A DNA stretch of 64,000 nt from Ascaphus truei (lineage: Eukaryota; Chordata; Amphibia; Anura; Ascaphidae): assembly GCA_036426205.1 (NCBI GenBank), contig WSYH01001932.1:1-64000 (forward strand), given 5' to 3'. The notes beneath the pieces were generated by a model that saw nothing but the letters and a program-made list of their open reading frames with translations, was not told where the DNA came from and searched no databases. Each line of letters starts with the position of its first letter. Within the stretch, counting starts at the first letter, position 1. This document shows positions 1-12,403 of the stretch, piece by piece. A program made the position numbers and the translations under genes.

Positions 1-14
1 CTTGCGTAGGGCTC

Positions 15-690
15 CTAGGTGTGGGTTATATGTGACCACCAAAGGTACCCTGTCTCTTGTCTCTTTCTGTCTGTATTCAAGGAGATCACTTCTTGGTATT
101 CTGGTGGCTTTGTGAATTTTCTGGTCCACAATTCTGTACAATTATAGCCACGGTTTATGAAATCAGATCTCAAGACTGTAATCCGCTGGTCTCTGTCTGT
201 TGTGTCGGAGCATATCCGGTTGTATCGTATGGCTTGACTGTAGATTGTTGCATGCTTAGTGTGTGTCGGGTGGAAGCTATTGTCCCTCAAATAGCTGGGT
301 CTGTCTGTAGGTTTGCGGTATACAGAAGTCTGTAGTTGGTTGTTCTTTATGGTAATGGTGTCTAGGAATAAACTTCGTTTGGGGAATGGGTGAGTTTGAG
401 GTTGATGTTCGGGTGGAACGTATTGAAGTTCTCATAGAACTGTAGGAGGTCCTGTTCACCAGAGGTCCAAATCAGGAGGATGTCATCGATGTAGCAGAGG
501 TATGTAAGGGGTTTCAAGTGACAGGTGGAAAGAAAAGTAACTTTCCAGTTTTGCGCAGAACAGGTTGGCATGCTGTGGCGCCATCAGAGTGCCCATAGTG
601 GTCCCGGTTGTCTGGAGGTATGTGTCATTTCCAAATGTGAAGTAGTTATGGGTCAGAATAAATTCGATACACTTAGTCACTGTCGCTGTG
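15..690 (-). pseudogene. Penelope-like element reverse transcriptase fragment (copy A)
   Basis: Minus-strand frames at 483-680, 362-571 and 15-290 overlap to give the late part of a Penelope-like reverse transcriptase. Reading 5' to 3' there is a GTTMGTLMAPQHANLF block (family form G-T-A-M-G-T..A-P..A-N), then the catalytic YIDDI box followed by LIWTSGEQ, then a region rich in charged residues ending before the window edge. The usual order in this family is reverse transcriptase, linker, GIY-YIG nuclease. The nuclease is outside the window here but is partly visible in copy B. Frame changes between the three pieces show it is dead. The 5' end stops abruptly near 690. Confidence 0.8.
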
Positions 691-726
691 AGTGGCTCCT
701 GCGGTCCCAGAAATGGACTCCGTACA

Positions 727-775
727 CCTTGACAAAGCGCCGGGCAGGCGTGAAACGTTCGTTGGTTTTACTGAC
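727..775 (+). ncRNA. Degenerate hammerhead-like motif (copy A)
   Basis: The sequence has the layout of a hammerhead core: a CUUGACA-like box, a stem GCGCC/GGCGU around a short loop, then GAAACGUUC. The first conserved C and the G of the CUGANGA box are changed, so activity is unlikely. It abuts the truncated Penelope-like fragment; Penelope-like elements are known to carry hammerheads. A copy is at 14431. Confidence 0.35.
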
Positions 776-3333
776 GTCATCTTATGATGTCATCAGGGAG
801 CGCTGCAGTGGAGGTCTTAGAGGAAACATGCCAGCAGATACCACCATACAATGACTGGTCAGGTCGTATGAATATGCTGGATAAGGCACTATCATTACAC
901 GTTTGCAGGACTGTTGGACACTCCAACTTATACACTTGTGTTTGCATACACCACTTGGGTTATATCTGGTCATTTGCCACATTACAGAGTTTAATATAGA
1001 GATATTCCAGGCTGTTACCCCATTCACCTATACATCAGTGAGTGTGATAAGATGTTTAGCCACGCTCTGCAAACCATGGGAGAGTGAGTTCTCTGCAAAC
1101 ATTTGAACTATCATATACATCTGTATGAAACAAGTTGGTTACACCTGCAATGAGTGTCCGTAATGATAGCAGTGGTATGATATATAGATAGTACTACAGG
1201 TCTTACACACACCAAGACTAAGTGCCTCTTTACATCAGACTTCTAATACAGCACCAATACAAGTTTAGAGTCCTAGCAGTCATTTTGGGTGTATTTTTTT
1301 CTAGTGACTAATATAGCCACTGTGAATAGATCATACCTCCAAGGTACATGTACCTATGTAAATGGTAGCTTCCTCCCTTTACAGCTCACCACAGAGGACA
1401 TAGACTAGCTCACAGACACGAGTTGATACTACAGTACAGTATATCCTCCACTGTAGTAATTTGTCCCTGTTTATTTTAATGGAGTAATTGTTGCCCATTG
1501 TATACATGTTTAATAAAGCAAGTTTTTAACACATTAGTGAGAGGCTATTTAGTGGTCACCCTAGGATTGAATATTTACCAGCCCTCAACTGGTCATAGAG
1601 AGTGCACATAGGAATCTTGGTTAATCTATTAACCCCTTCATTCCTTCCACTATCTCCTTCCCATATGCACCCGATTGACATATACAATCCATTCATATAG
1701 TAGGAGAGCGGCAGTATCTCTAATTTCTACGAACCATTTAATTTCCCTGATATATGCAGTAATTTTCTGCTCAAGACAGGATCATGGAAACCTCTTTCAG
1801 CTCTTATGAACTCTCAAAGTCTAAATTGCAGCCTATGGGTTTTTTTCTTCTTCAATTTTTCATACCTTTGTTCCACCCTAAAGTTGTCTCAGCCGTTCAC
1901 TTCAACCAGGATATACTGTAATTATCCCTTCATTTTGAGCAAGGCCTTTGCTTCATTTTTTAAGCTAAGACATTTTTGACATTATTGAAATCCCTGCTCT
2001 ATGATTGGTCAATATTCCAGGCATTATTCAATGAGTAATTGGCTTGAATTGTTGGCACCTTGCCAAGTTTTTATTTCCAGCCAATCAGCTTTCACTTGTC
2101 AGACCAGCTCTCAGACAGTTGAGGTGATTGGACAGGAGGCAGCAGCTATACAGTGACTCCTCCCACTCCCTTCCTGCAGAGAGCTCCACGAAGGACACAG
2201 TGTGACGATAGTGAGGGTTTGGCCCAGGATTAATGGGGTTACTCCCCAAGGGCCCCCCTCTAACCTTGCCAGGGAGACAAGGGGTTAACTGGGCTGAGGT
2301 CCAGAAATGTGATTTAACCCTTGTTATAACATGAAAATGCTTATTCCCCTGTGTAAAATGTATTGTTGTTGGGTCAGTGTCTGCATAACCCACCCACTGG
2401 ATCATAAGGGGTTAATAAGCTACAGTTTAAGGAAATTCCACTGTATTGTGTCTTTTCAGGAAACCTGGACTTCAAAGGGCTTAATTGAAGTTGAATGTGA
2501 AAAGCAGAAGGGTTTTTTAGTGTACAGTATGTTAATACCTGTTTGCAGCCAGCCCCTGAGTCTGGGGGTGCAGCCTCTGGGGAAACCCCCCAAGTACCCA
2601 CATATGAAACATATAACTTTGTCAGAAGGGGGACATATAATTTTGATATTTGTGCCTCTCTGGGGCAGTCTTACAATGTACAGGCCAAATGCTAATAACC
2701 TCTGCCTGCCTTTGTAATGCGTACCAGGACCAACTGGGTCTATTCACGTTTGACATGCAAGCTTCCTCACTGGAAGTGTATATCAACAGAGAGGTCTGGG
2801 CTTAGGTGTGATACATAAGTGATCAAGAGAGTGATTACCTAATTGCTATGCAAGGCCCAGGAAGCAGCCAACAGGTACTGCCCTAGTTGGTTATGCGAGA
2901 AGCTACAAGCCTACTTCAAAAGGTTTTGTTGATGGGGGTAGGGGTGGAGCTACCCAAGAAGGGAATCAAAAGGAGTAACCTTATTAAATATAAGAATATT
3001 ATGAGATGTCCTTGGCTGAAAAGGATAAGAATTACATATTTGTATTCGTGGGACTTAGCATATCATTGGGAGTCTAAACACTGTATATGTAACTGCTGCT
3101 AAATGCCAGATATTAATATCTCTATTAATTTTCATATTACACTGTAATGTTTGGTCTCTCTGCGAGCGTCAGGTGTGACGGACTGTATTAATATATCTCA
3201 CCTGACTGTGTGTATTACGGAACGGAAGTTAGGCAATGATTTGCAGTAAATATGAAATTTTGGTTGAGTTCTGAGGAACCCCTGTTGTGATGAGCAGGAA
3301 AGGCTAGAATTTACAAGCCTGGTCATCAAAGGC
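776..3333. other. Unassigned repeat-like sequence, no gene seen
   Basis: No convincing coding region. Short frames here lack known motifs and are not kept in copy B (14476-17004). The stretch is AT-rich with a few GC patches, such as one near 2210-2300. It probably consists of old repeat debris, but I could not assign it. Confidence 0.5.
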
Positions 3334-3696
3334 TACTGCTGCGGCCGAGTTTATTCGAGCATTTGCCCGTTCTCGGCCGCAGCAGTAACCTGGCGCGCGC
3401 CGGAGGGTGCCGGGCGCGCGCCGAAGCAGCGGAGGAGCGCCCTCCGATCGGGGCTTTCTTCCTCCCGCTGCCGGGTCCGCCGGGTCCCCCGGAACCCCCT
3501 GCCGCCGTCCCCCACATCGCGGGACACCAGGGCTCCCTCGGGGAGCCCTGGACGCGCGTGCAGGGGGCGCAGGCACCCGATGACGCGTGACCGCGCATCG
3601 TGACGCGCGGCACGCCGAGGGGATGCCACTAGCAAGCCGGGAAATCTCCCGCCTTGCGGAACCGGCCGCACTTCAATAAAACGTGTCGCCAGTGTA
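3334..3696. mobile_element. GC-rich MITE of the composite-transposon family (copy A)
   Basis: A 363-bp GC- and CpG-rich element bounded by TA at 3334-3335 and 3695-3696. One end reads CTGCTGCGGCC and the other, inverted, CACTGGCGACAC. The first end is the arm of an internal palindrome: 3334-3349 and 3372-3387 are perfect 16-bp inverted copies. The same element is at 17005-17359 and 56612-56975. The CTGCTGC end resembles the right end of the large transposon at 43422-58028 over about 27 bp, including a shared TTTATTC. It has no coding capacity; GC-rich frames across it are by-products of composition. Confidence 0.8.
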
Positions 3697-4305
3697 AGTT
3701 GCTAATTGCTTATGCTTGGCCCAATGGACAAAAGGAATTAACCAGAGTAAGTGAAACTTTTCACACTGGACCCTGGAAGCCCAAAGTCAGCTTCAAAAGC
3801 TTCAAAGGGGATTTTACTAGACGGCACGGCGCCGTAAGCTGGGATGCAAGGGTTAAAATGATATATAAGTCAGAGACACCCTTTTATCCATGTTGTTCAT
3901 GCAAAGTTCTTCATGGTTCTTCATTGTTCTTCATGCAAATGATCTTCACAAGCTACCGTGACACACAGTGAGGAGGGAGAGTTTGTGTGTCTGTCTGCAG
4001 AGTTTGTATGTGTAGGCTCACTAGAAATCCCAGTTTAGCCGGGACAGTCCTGGTCTTTTGGACTTTGTCGACTGGTCACCCTATGTATGTGGGCAGCTGC
4101 AGATTGTGTGTGTGGATCTGTGTGTAGCTGCAGAGTTTGTGTGTGCTTTAGTATATTTACAATTTTGCTTGAATAAAAAAATTAGACCGTATAACTATAC
4201 AGAAGTGTCGTATTTATGAAAAAGCTTTCTATTGTGTTTCTATAAAGAGGGGGACTGCAGTGTGTATGTGTGTATAGATGGGGGGTGCAGTGTGTGTGTG
4301 TATAT
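3697..4305. other. Unassigned, with a hAT-like MITE stub
   Basis: Mostly unassigned AT-rich sequence. Positions 4018-4084 contain a GGGACAGTCC block followed by CTGGTCACCCT, which resembles one end of widespread hAT MITEs, but no second end or 8-bp target duplication was found. Confidence 0.4.
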
Positions 4306-4463
4306 CTCTCTCTATCTTTCTCTATCTCTCTCTATCTCTCTCTCTTTCTCTATCTCTCTTTCTCTACCTCTATCTCTATCTATCTTTCTCTATATATATC
4401 TCTATCTATCTATATTTATATATCTCTTTCTCTATCTATATCTCTCTCTGTCTCTATCTCTCA
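4306..4463. repeat. CT/CTAT microsatellite (copy A)
   Basis: Imperfect runs of CTCT, CTTT and CTAT on the plus strand. It sits directly before the 3' terminus of the LINE fragment at 4464. The equivalent array in copy B is at 17955-18108. Confidence 0.95.
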
Positions 4464-5435
4464 AATCAAAATCGAATCAAATTAGCTTTATTGGCATGAC
4501 GAAAGAACATTTCAGTATTGCCAAAGCGTGAATAATAGGGGGTTGGGGACAAAAAATTACACGAATACTAGGGGGTAGGGTATTATGATTGCCGGTATTG
4601 TGGTAACCGTAACACACAGGGATGTGGGGTTAGTGGACTGTCTCTCAGCTTGTGGCAGGTGCTGATATAGCGTGCAGCCAGTTCTGCTGCGGTTTCATCT
4701 TCTCCCGGAGGATCGCTATTTTTTGGTTCTCCTCTATATTATTAAAGTTCTGGATAAGTGCAGTGAGTTTCTCTAGTGGCACTCCTCATTTCAGAGTATT
4801 GTGTGCAACGCAACAGGAAGTGTGTTTCATCTTCTACTACCTCTCCTAGCTCACATCTTTGGCACAGTCTCATCTCCCGGGCTTCCAGTTCTGTCTGTCT
4901 GCCTGTTTCTATTTCTAGACTGTGTGCACTTATTCTGTACTGGCCCAGGGTTGTCTCTGCTTTGGGTCTTTACCTTCTTAGGTAGGAATGCCAGTGTATT
5001 CTCTCTGTAGGCTGGTAGGTCTTCAGCTTCTTTGAGTGCTGGATATCATTTTCCCAAATAGTCACATACTGCTGCTTCTTCATTTCGTTGGCGATTGAGT
5101 TGATTTTTTTTTTTTCGGCAGGTTGTTGATCTGTGTGGGTTTTTTTCCTTGGAGTGAGAGGACAGTTGTTTGATGGCACAGGGTTTAGTGAGGAGGTCCT
5201 GGCTTTGCATTGCTCTGTAGCTGTAAGACTGTGGGTGACTGTTGTTTAGGTGGGCCCAGAATGTCAGTGCTCTCTTCTGTACAGTGAGCAGTAGAGGAAA
5301 GAGGCCCAGCTCAGCCCGACATGCATTGTTTGATGTCACTCCTTGTGACGGGAGCTTTGAGACAGGCTATTAATATTACAACACCAACTCTGTTTTCTTC
5401 CTCCCTTTCCATCAGTACGAGGACGGCCTAATGCA
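4464..5435 (-). pseudogene. Esterase-type LINE, 3' end fragment (copy A)
   Basis: The minus strand carries the C-terminal part of a LINE ORF2 and its 3' terminus. The 3' end reads as CAATAAAGCTAATTTGATT with short TTTGA-like repeats. Upstream on the minus strand are a cysteine-containing GEVEDETHFLLRCTQYSE motif and, further 5', NNACRAELGLFPLL. Both are typical of the region after the reverse transcriptase in this LINE family. Several one-base differences from copy B (18109-19070) break the frame. The same family supplies ORF1 and ORF2 at 34640-39290. Confidence 0.7.
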
Positions 5436-6353
5436 GGCCTAGTCCTAGCGGGCCGCTCCAGGGTCCCAGGTATTCCGAAACTGTGGCATTTTTTTATTGA
5501 GCGTTGCTGTAAGTTTATCCATGGCCATGACCTCGTCTATTCGTCTCAACAACACGCATTTCTCGCTGGGCTTTGTGTTGTTTCCACGCCGCCGCTATTG
5601 AGCATCTGGCTGCGGTTGTATAGCTGATACTAGTCTACTCAAGAGGGGGGGCAGGTCATCTATAGGTTTGCTCAGCACGAAGGTCAAGGGTCCAGGGGGA
5701 AAGAAGCCCCGTGTTTCTTGTAGAAGCTTCTGGATCTTTGTCCAGTACCTCTGAATCTCCGGACATGGCCACCAAATGTGGGCCATGTCCCCCTTTTGAC
5801 CACATCCCCTCCAGCACAGGTCGGAGTGCCGGGGATCTGGCTTAGCCTAGCCGGGGTCAAGTACCACTGGAATAGTATTTTATATATGTTCTCTTTTGTC
5901 ACTGTACAGATTGAGGTCTTTGTGGCCAACTCCCAGATATCCTCCCACTCGTCCATATCTATCTGTACATTGAGGTCCTCTGACCATTTTTGCATATACT
6001 TGGGATTGGGGGCTGGTTGCTGACTCATCCCCCTATAGATCTCTGAGATCAGACCTCTCTGGTAGGAGCCCTTGCTGCAAAGGGATTCAAACCTGGTTAA
6101 TGGGGGGAATTTAGCGTTTGAGGCTAGGGATAAGGAAGTGCCTAATTTGCAAAAATTTATGAACAGATGAGACCTTGGTGTTTATGTTTGTCGCGGAGTT
6201 CTTGGAAGGAGAGGATCTCCTCGTTTTTCAGCAATCAGCAATCAGCCTTATTCCTAGACCTTGGAATTGGCCAAATTGTTTTTTGGAGCACCCAGGTGGG
6301 AAGTGTGGGTTTCCAAAGATGGGGGTAAGGGGATGGGGTAGCTATCAGGCCAG
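5436..6353 (-). pseudogene. L1-type ORF2 C-terminal fragment (copy A)
   Basis: Minus-strand frames give parts of an L1-type ORF2 C-terminus, including QKWSEDLNVQIDMDEWEDIW and the cysteine/histidine region before the final tail. Copy B (19074-20022) keeps the same stretch open for 245 codons, while here it is split by small indels. A Rex1-like LINE interrupts it on its 5' side at 6354; L1 resumes at 7691. Confidence 0.75.
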
Positions 6354-7690
6354 GAACGGGGACAACTCACGGTGGTCAGTATTCCTAGATTTTGCAAAGG
6401 CTTTTGACACAGTTGATCATGTTATCCTGCTAACAAACTCCAGAGCTCTGGAATAGGGAAACATGCTTTAAACTGGTTTCAGTCCTACCTATCAGGAAGA
6501 TCCCAACATGTGTCCATCTCAGGCCTCTAACTCCAACCCCCTGGATATCACCTGTGTGTCCGCAGGCTCTGTTCTGGGCCCCTACTCTTCTCAGTGTTCA
6601 TTAATGATCTTCCCACAGCTTGTAAGGAAGCCTCATACACATGTATGCAGATGACACAATCCTGTATGCACACAGCCATAGCCTCTCTGACCTTCACACA
6701 TACTTCAGTCTGACTTTTTGAGACTCGAAAACTGGATTTCCCAAAACAAACTGTTTTTAACACTGACAAGACTGTAACAATGGTATTTGGGACCAGAACT
6801 AAATTTGAAAGCTTCCATGACTGAGCTCCTGATTAAACCAACGCTCCACCCCACCCTAACACCTGTCACTAGTTTTAAATACCTGGGCTTATGGTTTGAC
6901 TCCCACTTAACATTCGAGATGCACATTGATACCCGACAACCAAGACCTATGCCAAACTAGGGGTACTTTCACAGGAACAAATCCTCCCTAAGTCTCCTGT
7001 CAAAAGCGTATTGCACAGCAGATGCTAATGCCAATTATTGACTATGAGACATAGTATATGGCTCGGCTCCTCAAAACCCACCTTAGCAACTTGACACCCT
7101 CTACAATTCAATTTGTCGTTTGTTCTCTCCAATCAACTACAACACACATCACTGCGAAATGCTCAAAGAACTAATTGGTCATCACTAGAGTCTAGGCGCA
7201 AAGTTCACCTTTCCTGTCTCACCCTCAAATACTTTCTGGGCAAGCTAACCCAGCTACCTGAACAAGCTCCTCACCCCTACCACATGCAGTACTATCACCT
7301 GAGATCAACTCCAAAAGACTATTCATGGTCCCAAGACTCACAAAGTATCCGGACGTTCCTCCTTCCTCCTTCCGTGCACCCCAAAACTGAACAACCTACC
7401 AGAGACTCTCATATCCCACCACCACTTAAGTTCTTTCAAATCTAAGGCTGTCTCACACTTTAATCTGGTCTGTAACTGTTTCATACGCTCATATATATAT
7501 TTTCTTTAACTGTGCATGCAATGTCTTTGTATATAATGTATATCTTGTTCTTTATGTAACTGTATTTGTAACCATGTATTATTTTGTTTTACTCTGTGCC
7601 CAGGACATACTTGAAAACGAGAGTTAACTCTCCAATGTATTACTTCCTGGTAAAATATTTTATAAATAAATAAATAAATAAATAATATTT
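6354..7690 (+). pseudogene. Rex1/CR1-L2-type LINE fragment nested in L1 (copy A)
   Basis: Plus-strand sequence matches the open reading frame at 31458-32678 (minus), beginning at the block before FLDFAKAFDTVDH. Many one-base indels destroy the frame. The 3' end is the AATAAATAAATAAA tail typical of this LINE. It is a 5'-truncated insertion into a minus-strand L1: flanking L1 sequence rejoins sensibly when the insert is removed (…LKNKGK on one side, PIFGNPHFPPG further on). Copy B is at 20023-21360. Confidence 0.82.
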
Positions 7691-9216
7691 CCCTTTGTTC
7701 TTGAGCCAGACTCCCATGTGCATCTCATTGCCCCAGAGCGAATCGCCGTGGTCCTCCCTCCCTTCCCACAGGACATAGGAGATGGACCTGGAGGTGGCAG
7801 GTGCAGCATGATGTGATTCGATCGCTAGCCAGCAGGTGGAGGCCGGGTCGTAGTTCCAAACCACAGCCTGCTTCAACTAGGCCGCCGAATAGTTCTGATC
7901 ACGTCAGGGACCCCCACACCCCTCTTGTCTTGGGGGACAACATCACAGACCTTGGTACTCTTGGCCGTTTATCATTCCAAATGAATTGGAACATAAGGGC
8001 CTGGATATGTTTCAGGGCTGCAATTGGGACGGGGACAGGGAGTGTTTGGAAGAAATAAAGATTCTCCGGCATGACATTCATTTTTATTGTGTAATTCTTC
8101 CAAACCAGGAAATTTGGAGCTTTTTTTTTCCATTTCCCAGGTCTTTTTTGATTTGGTCAAACAAGGTGGGTGTTGGATTGGTATAGGGAGCTATAGGTGC
8201 TTGAGATTCTGACTCCTAGGTATTTAATAGGGTAGTGCCTCCATCGATATTTATAGTTAGCTTGTAGGAGTCTTCCATTCCTGGTCTAATAGGGATAACG
8301 TTTAGAGCTTTGCTACTTGTCCATATTGACCTTGTAGTCAGATACAGTGCCGAATTGGGTATAGCACTCTTTGGAGATTGGGGAGGGAGACGTGGGGGTC
8401 CGCGAGGGGTCAGGATCACATCATCAGCAAATAAAGAGATTTTGTATTCTGTTTCGCCAATTCTAATACCTTTAATGCTCTGATCTTCCCTAATTGTGGC
8501 CGCTAATGGTTCAATTGTTAGGCGAAAACAGAGGGAAAGGGGGCAATCCGCCTGGTTCCATTTCTGATCTTAATGGGGTCCGAGAACCCCCTGAAATTTT
8601 TACATGTGCTTTTGGGTTTTGGTAGAGGGCTCTAACCCCCTGCAGGAAGAGGCCACTGAATCCAAATTTCAGCATAGTTTTGATCTAGGAAGGACCATTT
8701 GATTCTGTCAAACGCTTTTCTTCTTTTTCTGCGTCAAGACTGAGGATCATCGCTCTGGTTCCTGTGAGGCGCACATGGTCTATTATATCCACAATATTGC
8801 GGGTGTTGTCAGAGCCTGTCTACCTGACACAAATCCCACTTCATCTATATGAATGAGTCCGTGGGAGAGATTGGGTTGAGCCTGTTGCCAGATCTTGCTA
8901 TAGAGTTTAGATCGGTATTCAGAAGGGAGATTGGCCTATATTTGCCACAAAGGAGAGGGTCTCTACCCCCTTGGATAATTGCCAGGTTTGCCGCGGTGAT
9001 TGTTAGAGGGGATCGGTTCCCCTTGCAGGAAAGAGTTGAACATATCTAAGAGCAGGGGGGAGAGAATCGGCAAGAATGTTTTAATAAGCGTTGGTAAACC
9101 CTGTCCGGGCCGGGCGTTTTAGCTCATTTAAGGGAACCAATGGCTCCTGATAGTTTCCTCCTGGGTGATTTCTTTATTTAGATCGTCTAGTTCCTTGTTT
9201 CAGAGGGATGTGGAGG
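7691..9216 (-). pseudogene. L1-type reverse transcriptase fragment (copy A)
   Basis: Minus-strand L1 ORF2 sequence, badly frameshifted, corresponding to 21361-22690. Recognisable parts include the region around the ADD catalytic box and a stretch near 8890-9040 (EYRSKLYSKIW-like) that copy B has lost. It ends at 9216, where CT repeats take over within the segment before the polymerase palm. Confidence 0.72.
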
Positions 9217-9526
9217 CAGACTCTCTCTCTCTCTCTCTCAGACTCTCTCTCTCTCAGACTCTCTCTCTCTTTCAGACTCTCTCTCTCTCTCTCTCAGACT
9301 CTCTCTCTCTCAGACTCTCTCTCTCTCACACACACAGACTCTCTCTCTGACTCTCTCTCTCTCAGACACACACTCACTCTCTCTTAGACACACACTCTCT
9401 CTCTCTCTGACACACTCTCTGTCTCTCTCTCTCTCAGACTCTCTCTCTCTCAGACACTCTCTCTCTCTCTCTGACTCTCTCTATGACTCTCTCTGACTCT
9501 CTCTCAGACTCTCTCTCTCTCTGACT
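9217..9526. repeat. (CT)n-rich array with CTGACTCT and CACACA interruptions
   Basis: About 310 bp of CTCTCTCT broken by GACTCT and ACACAC. It replaces L1 sequence at the end of copy A and abuts a third copy of the esterase-type LINE 3' end, the same arrangement as at 4463/4464 and 18108/18109. Confidence 0.95.
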
Positions 9527-9905
9527 CAAATCAAATCAAATTAGCTTTATTGGCATGACGAAAGAACATTTCAGTATTGCCAAAGCGTGAATAATAGGGG
9601 GTGGGGGACAATAATTACACGAATACTAGGGGTTAGGGTATAATGATTGCAGGGTATAGGGGTAACAGTTTCACACAGGGGTGTGGGGGTTAGTGTACGT
9701 CTCTCAGCTTGTGGCAGGTGCTGATATAGTGTGCAGCCAGTTCTGCTGTGGTTTCATCTTCTCCCAGGAGGATCGCTATTTTTTGGTTCTCTTCTGTATT
9801 ATTAAAGTTCTGGATAGCAGCATTGAGTTTCTCTATGTGGGCACTCCTCACTTCAGAGTATTGTGTGCAACGCAACAGGAAGTGAGTTTCATCTTCTACC
9901 TCACC
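9527..9905 (-). pseudogene. Esterase-type LINE 3' terminus, third copy
   Basis: It begins with the same CAAATCAAATCAAATTAGC terminus as 4464 and 18109 and encodes on the minus strand GEVEDETHFLLRCTQYSE plus the final CHKLRDVH. It is truncated at 9905, where plus-strand L1 sequence begins. The 91-codon open stretch (9690-9965, minus) extends past the junction, so its first residues are chimeric. Confidence 0.75.
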
Positions 9906-11780
9906 TCTGACTACAAGAAAACATGGACAAGCCGAGGCCCTAAATTTGTCCCCCCATCTGATCAAACATGGAAACTAATTCAAGCCAACTATAAGTATAA
10001 ATGGAGTATACTGATAAAATATCTGGGAGTTAAAATATCCAAACTCCTATAATACACTTATCAATATAATTACCCCCCCTATTCGATCAAAATCAAAAAG
10101 ATCTAGAAAACATGGAAAAAGTACCAGATATCGTGGTTTGGAAGGATAGCCTCGTTAAAAATGATACCTTAAAGACTACTTTACTATTTCCAAACACTAC
10201 CAATCCCCCGTCCCACAAGCAATCTTAAAAAACGTCCAATCTCAATTTTCCCAATTATCTGGAACGACAAAAAACTAGAATCCCAGAACAGTAATGCTTT
10301 CTGCAAAAGAGAGAGGAGGTTGGGTGTCCCCAACATAGTTAAATACTACCAAGCGACGCAACTGAAGCAGGCTGTGAGTTTGGAATTGCGACCCGGCTTG
10401 ACTTCTTGGCTTGAAATAGAGAACCCACTATGCGCGACAAAACCCCCTTCAGGTGGCAATGTGGTCCAGAGCAAAAGCGAGATGGGTTCACAGAGGTACG
10501 AACTAGGAGCAATGAGATGCACGTGAATGTATGGCTTAAAAGCAAAGGGAAGTACGGTCTGCTAGCACCCCCCCCAGCTCATACCACTCTTCAGGAACCC
10601 CAACTTCCCACCAGGGTGTTCCCCAAGACAATTTGACCAATTTCAGGGTCACAATATTAGCCTGGTGCTGATCTGCTGCAGAAGGAAAGGATATTGACCT
10701 ATCAGAGCTAAAGAAAATAAAATCAGATAGAAGACCTACACCTACTTAAGTAACTCAGGTACGCCACTTCCTGCTGGCACTCGCCCCAACCGCCAAATTC
10801 CCTCCACTCACCAGATTTGAATCCCTCTGCACTAAGACCACCCATCAAAGGGCTGATATCAGAGATTTACAAAGGTCTGGAGATTTACATCTCACACCCA
10901 GACCATAGAATTATGCAAAAATGGTCAGAGGACCTCCAACATCCAAATAGATGGAGAAGACTGGACAGAGATCTGGGAGCACGCAACAAAAACTTCAATC
11001 TGTACAATAACAAAAGAAAACATCTATAAAATTATGTATCAGTGGTACCTGACTCCAGTCAGACTGAGCCAAATCTTCCCCGGCACGCTGGACCTTGCTG
11101 GCGGGGATGTGGTGAAAAGGGGGACATGGCCCACATTTGGTGGTCATGCCCGGAGATACAAGGTTCTGGACCATGATCCAGCGCGCTTATTTTTGGGTGA
11201 CAGGAATCTCCTTACCCCTGACCCACTGACTCTGGTGCTGACAAACCAATAGAGATGTCCCCTCCCCAATGTCCAGGCTTATCATGGCCATACTAACGGC
11301 AGCCAGGGGCTCTATAGCAGCAGCCTGGAAACAAATCAGGGCCCCCTCGAGAACCTCAGTGATCAGGAGAATGAGCGAAGTGATGTCTATGGAGAAGCTG
11401 ACCGCCATGCTCCAGAAGAGGATGCCTCAATACCAAAATACCTGGGACCCTTGGATAGAGAGATAAGTTCTAAGAAAGACAAGCGGAGGGAAACCTGAGC
11501 TAGACAAATCTATAATGATTCTAAGGGGAGATCCTGGAACGGGCTCGGGGCCCCAAATTCCCACCCCTGTACCCTCTGTTAGTCTGCCCTCCCCCCCCCT
11601 CCCCCTCTGCCCTTGCATCTTTTCCTTGCTCTTTTCTTTCTTCTCACCTTCTTTCTCCACACATAGAAAAACGAGAAAAGAGTTGGTCATGATGTACCTA
11701 AAAACAATAAAGGTCATGGGCCCATGACAACAAGTATGTATACTAATATGTGAACATGACCAATAAAGAAAATTGTTAAA
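9906..11780 (+). pseudogene. L1-type LINE, 5'-truncated, plus strand
   Basis: It starts inside the reverse transcriptase with a QANYKYKWS…IKYLGVKIS motif and runs through the C-terminal region. A 65-codon end piece (11269-11466) reads ILTAARGSIAAAWK and ends QNTWDPWIER. A 3' UTR of about 300 bp ends in an A-rich tail near 11780. Numerous indels break the middle. Closely related to the minus-strand L1 at 19074-23825 but in opposite orientation. Confidence 0.78.
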
Positions 11781-12403
11781 AAAAAAATAAATATATATAA
11801 TCTCATTATATATTTAAATTTTTTTTTTATAAAGATTTCTATAAACACCATTTTGGAACTTTTAAACATTATATTTTGATGTATGTATAGTGGTATACCC
11901 AATTACACACAGGAGCCTCCATTTAACCATTAATACAACTAATTAGGACTCTGGGTATATATATACGGTTGATATGTCTCAGTCCATCCCTGATGAAATC
12001 AGCAAGTATGAGGAAACGCGTAGGGTTAATGATGGGATGACCTAGCGTTTGTGAGCAAGTTGCTGCCACCTCACCAACTGACGCTGTCTGTGCGACCATC
12101 TGTGGTCCTGTTACTTCCGCTCCTTCCTTCCCCCTGCTGGAAACCATGGAATCTGGTTGTGTTCCCCGGGGGATGAATTTGAGAAACTACTGGTGCCGAG
12201 AGTTCCTGCTGGATGGAGACTCAAGTGGACCACACTGGTTGTGGAGCAGTGAGCAGAGGAGAAGCTTCTTGCTGACAAATCGGAGCATGGGTATTGATCT
12301 CAACATGCTTTATCTTCAGGTGAGTTAACCATTGAGGGAACAAAATCCATTTTTTAACAGAATGGCACTAGGAGTGGGCGCTTTCTCTTTTTTTTTCCCG
12401 TCT
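11781..12403. other. Unassigned, containing a hammerhead-like motif
   Basis: AT-rich sequence after the L1 tail, with no convincing coding region. The hammerhead-like motif at 11983-12030 suggests part of it is a Penelope-type terminal repeat. Confidence 0.4.
11983..12030 (+). ncRNA. Hammerhead ribozyme-like motif
   Basis: CCAUCC-CUGAUGA, then a weak helix II region, then GGAAACGCGUA followed by GGGUU. The CUGAUGA and GAAA boxes are intact, ACGCGU is a self-complementary helix III, the cleavage triplet would be GUA, and GGGU can pair with the bases just before CUGAUGA. Helix II (AAUCAGCAAGUAUGAG) is not convincingly paired, so activity is uncertain. Confidence 0.45.

Larger units (their letters stand above)
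1..9216. repeat. Copy A of a ~9 kb direct duplication
   Basis: The block matches about 13728-22690 in the same order and orientation: Penelope-like fragment, GC-rich MITE, CT array, LINE 3' end, L1 with a nested Rex1-like LINE. The offset drifts from about 13727 at the start to about 13650 near 5.4 kb and 13497 near 9.1 kb, because the copies differ by many small indels. Copy B also lacks about 150 bp of L1 reverse-transcriptase sequence present here around 8890-9040. Copy A starts inside a Penelope-like element, so it continues beyond the left edge. It ends where a CT array replaces L1 sequence. Confidence 0.93.

Noticed and set aside
3351..3671. Several long GC-rich open frames and a CpG-island look
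   Set aside because: They overlap in many frames and both strands, follow the MITE's composition, and shift between its three copies. The CpG density belongs to the MITE, not a host promoter.
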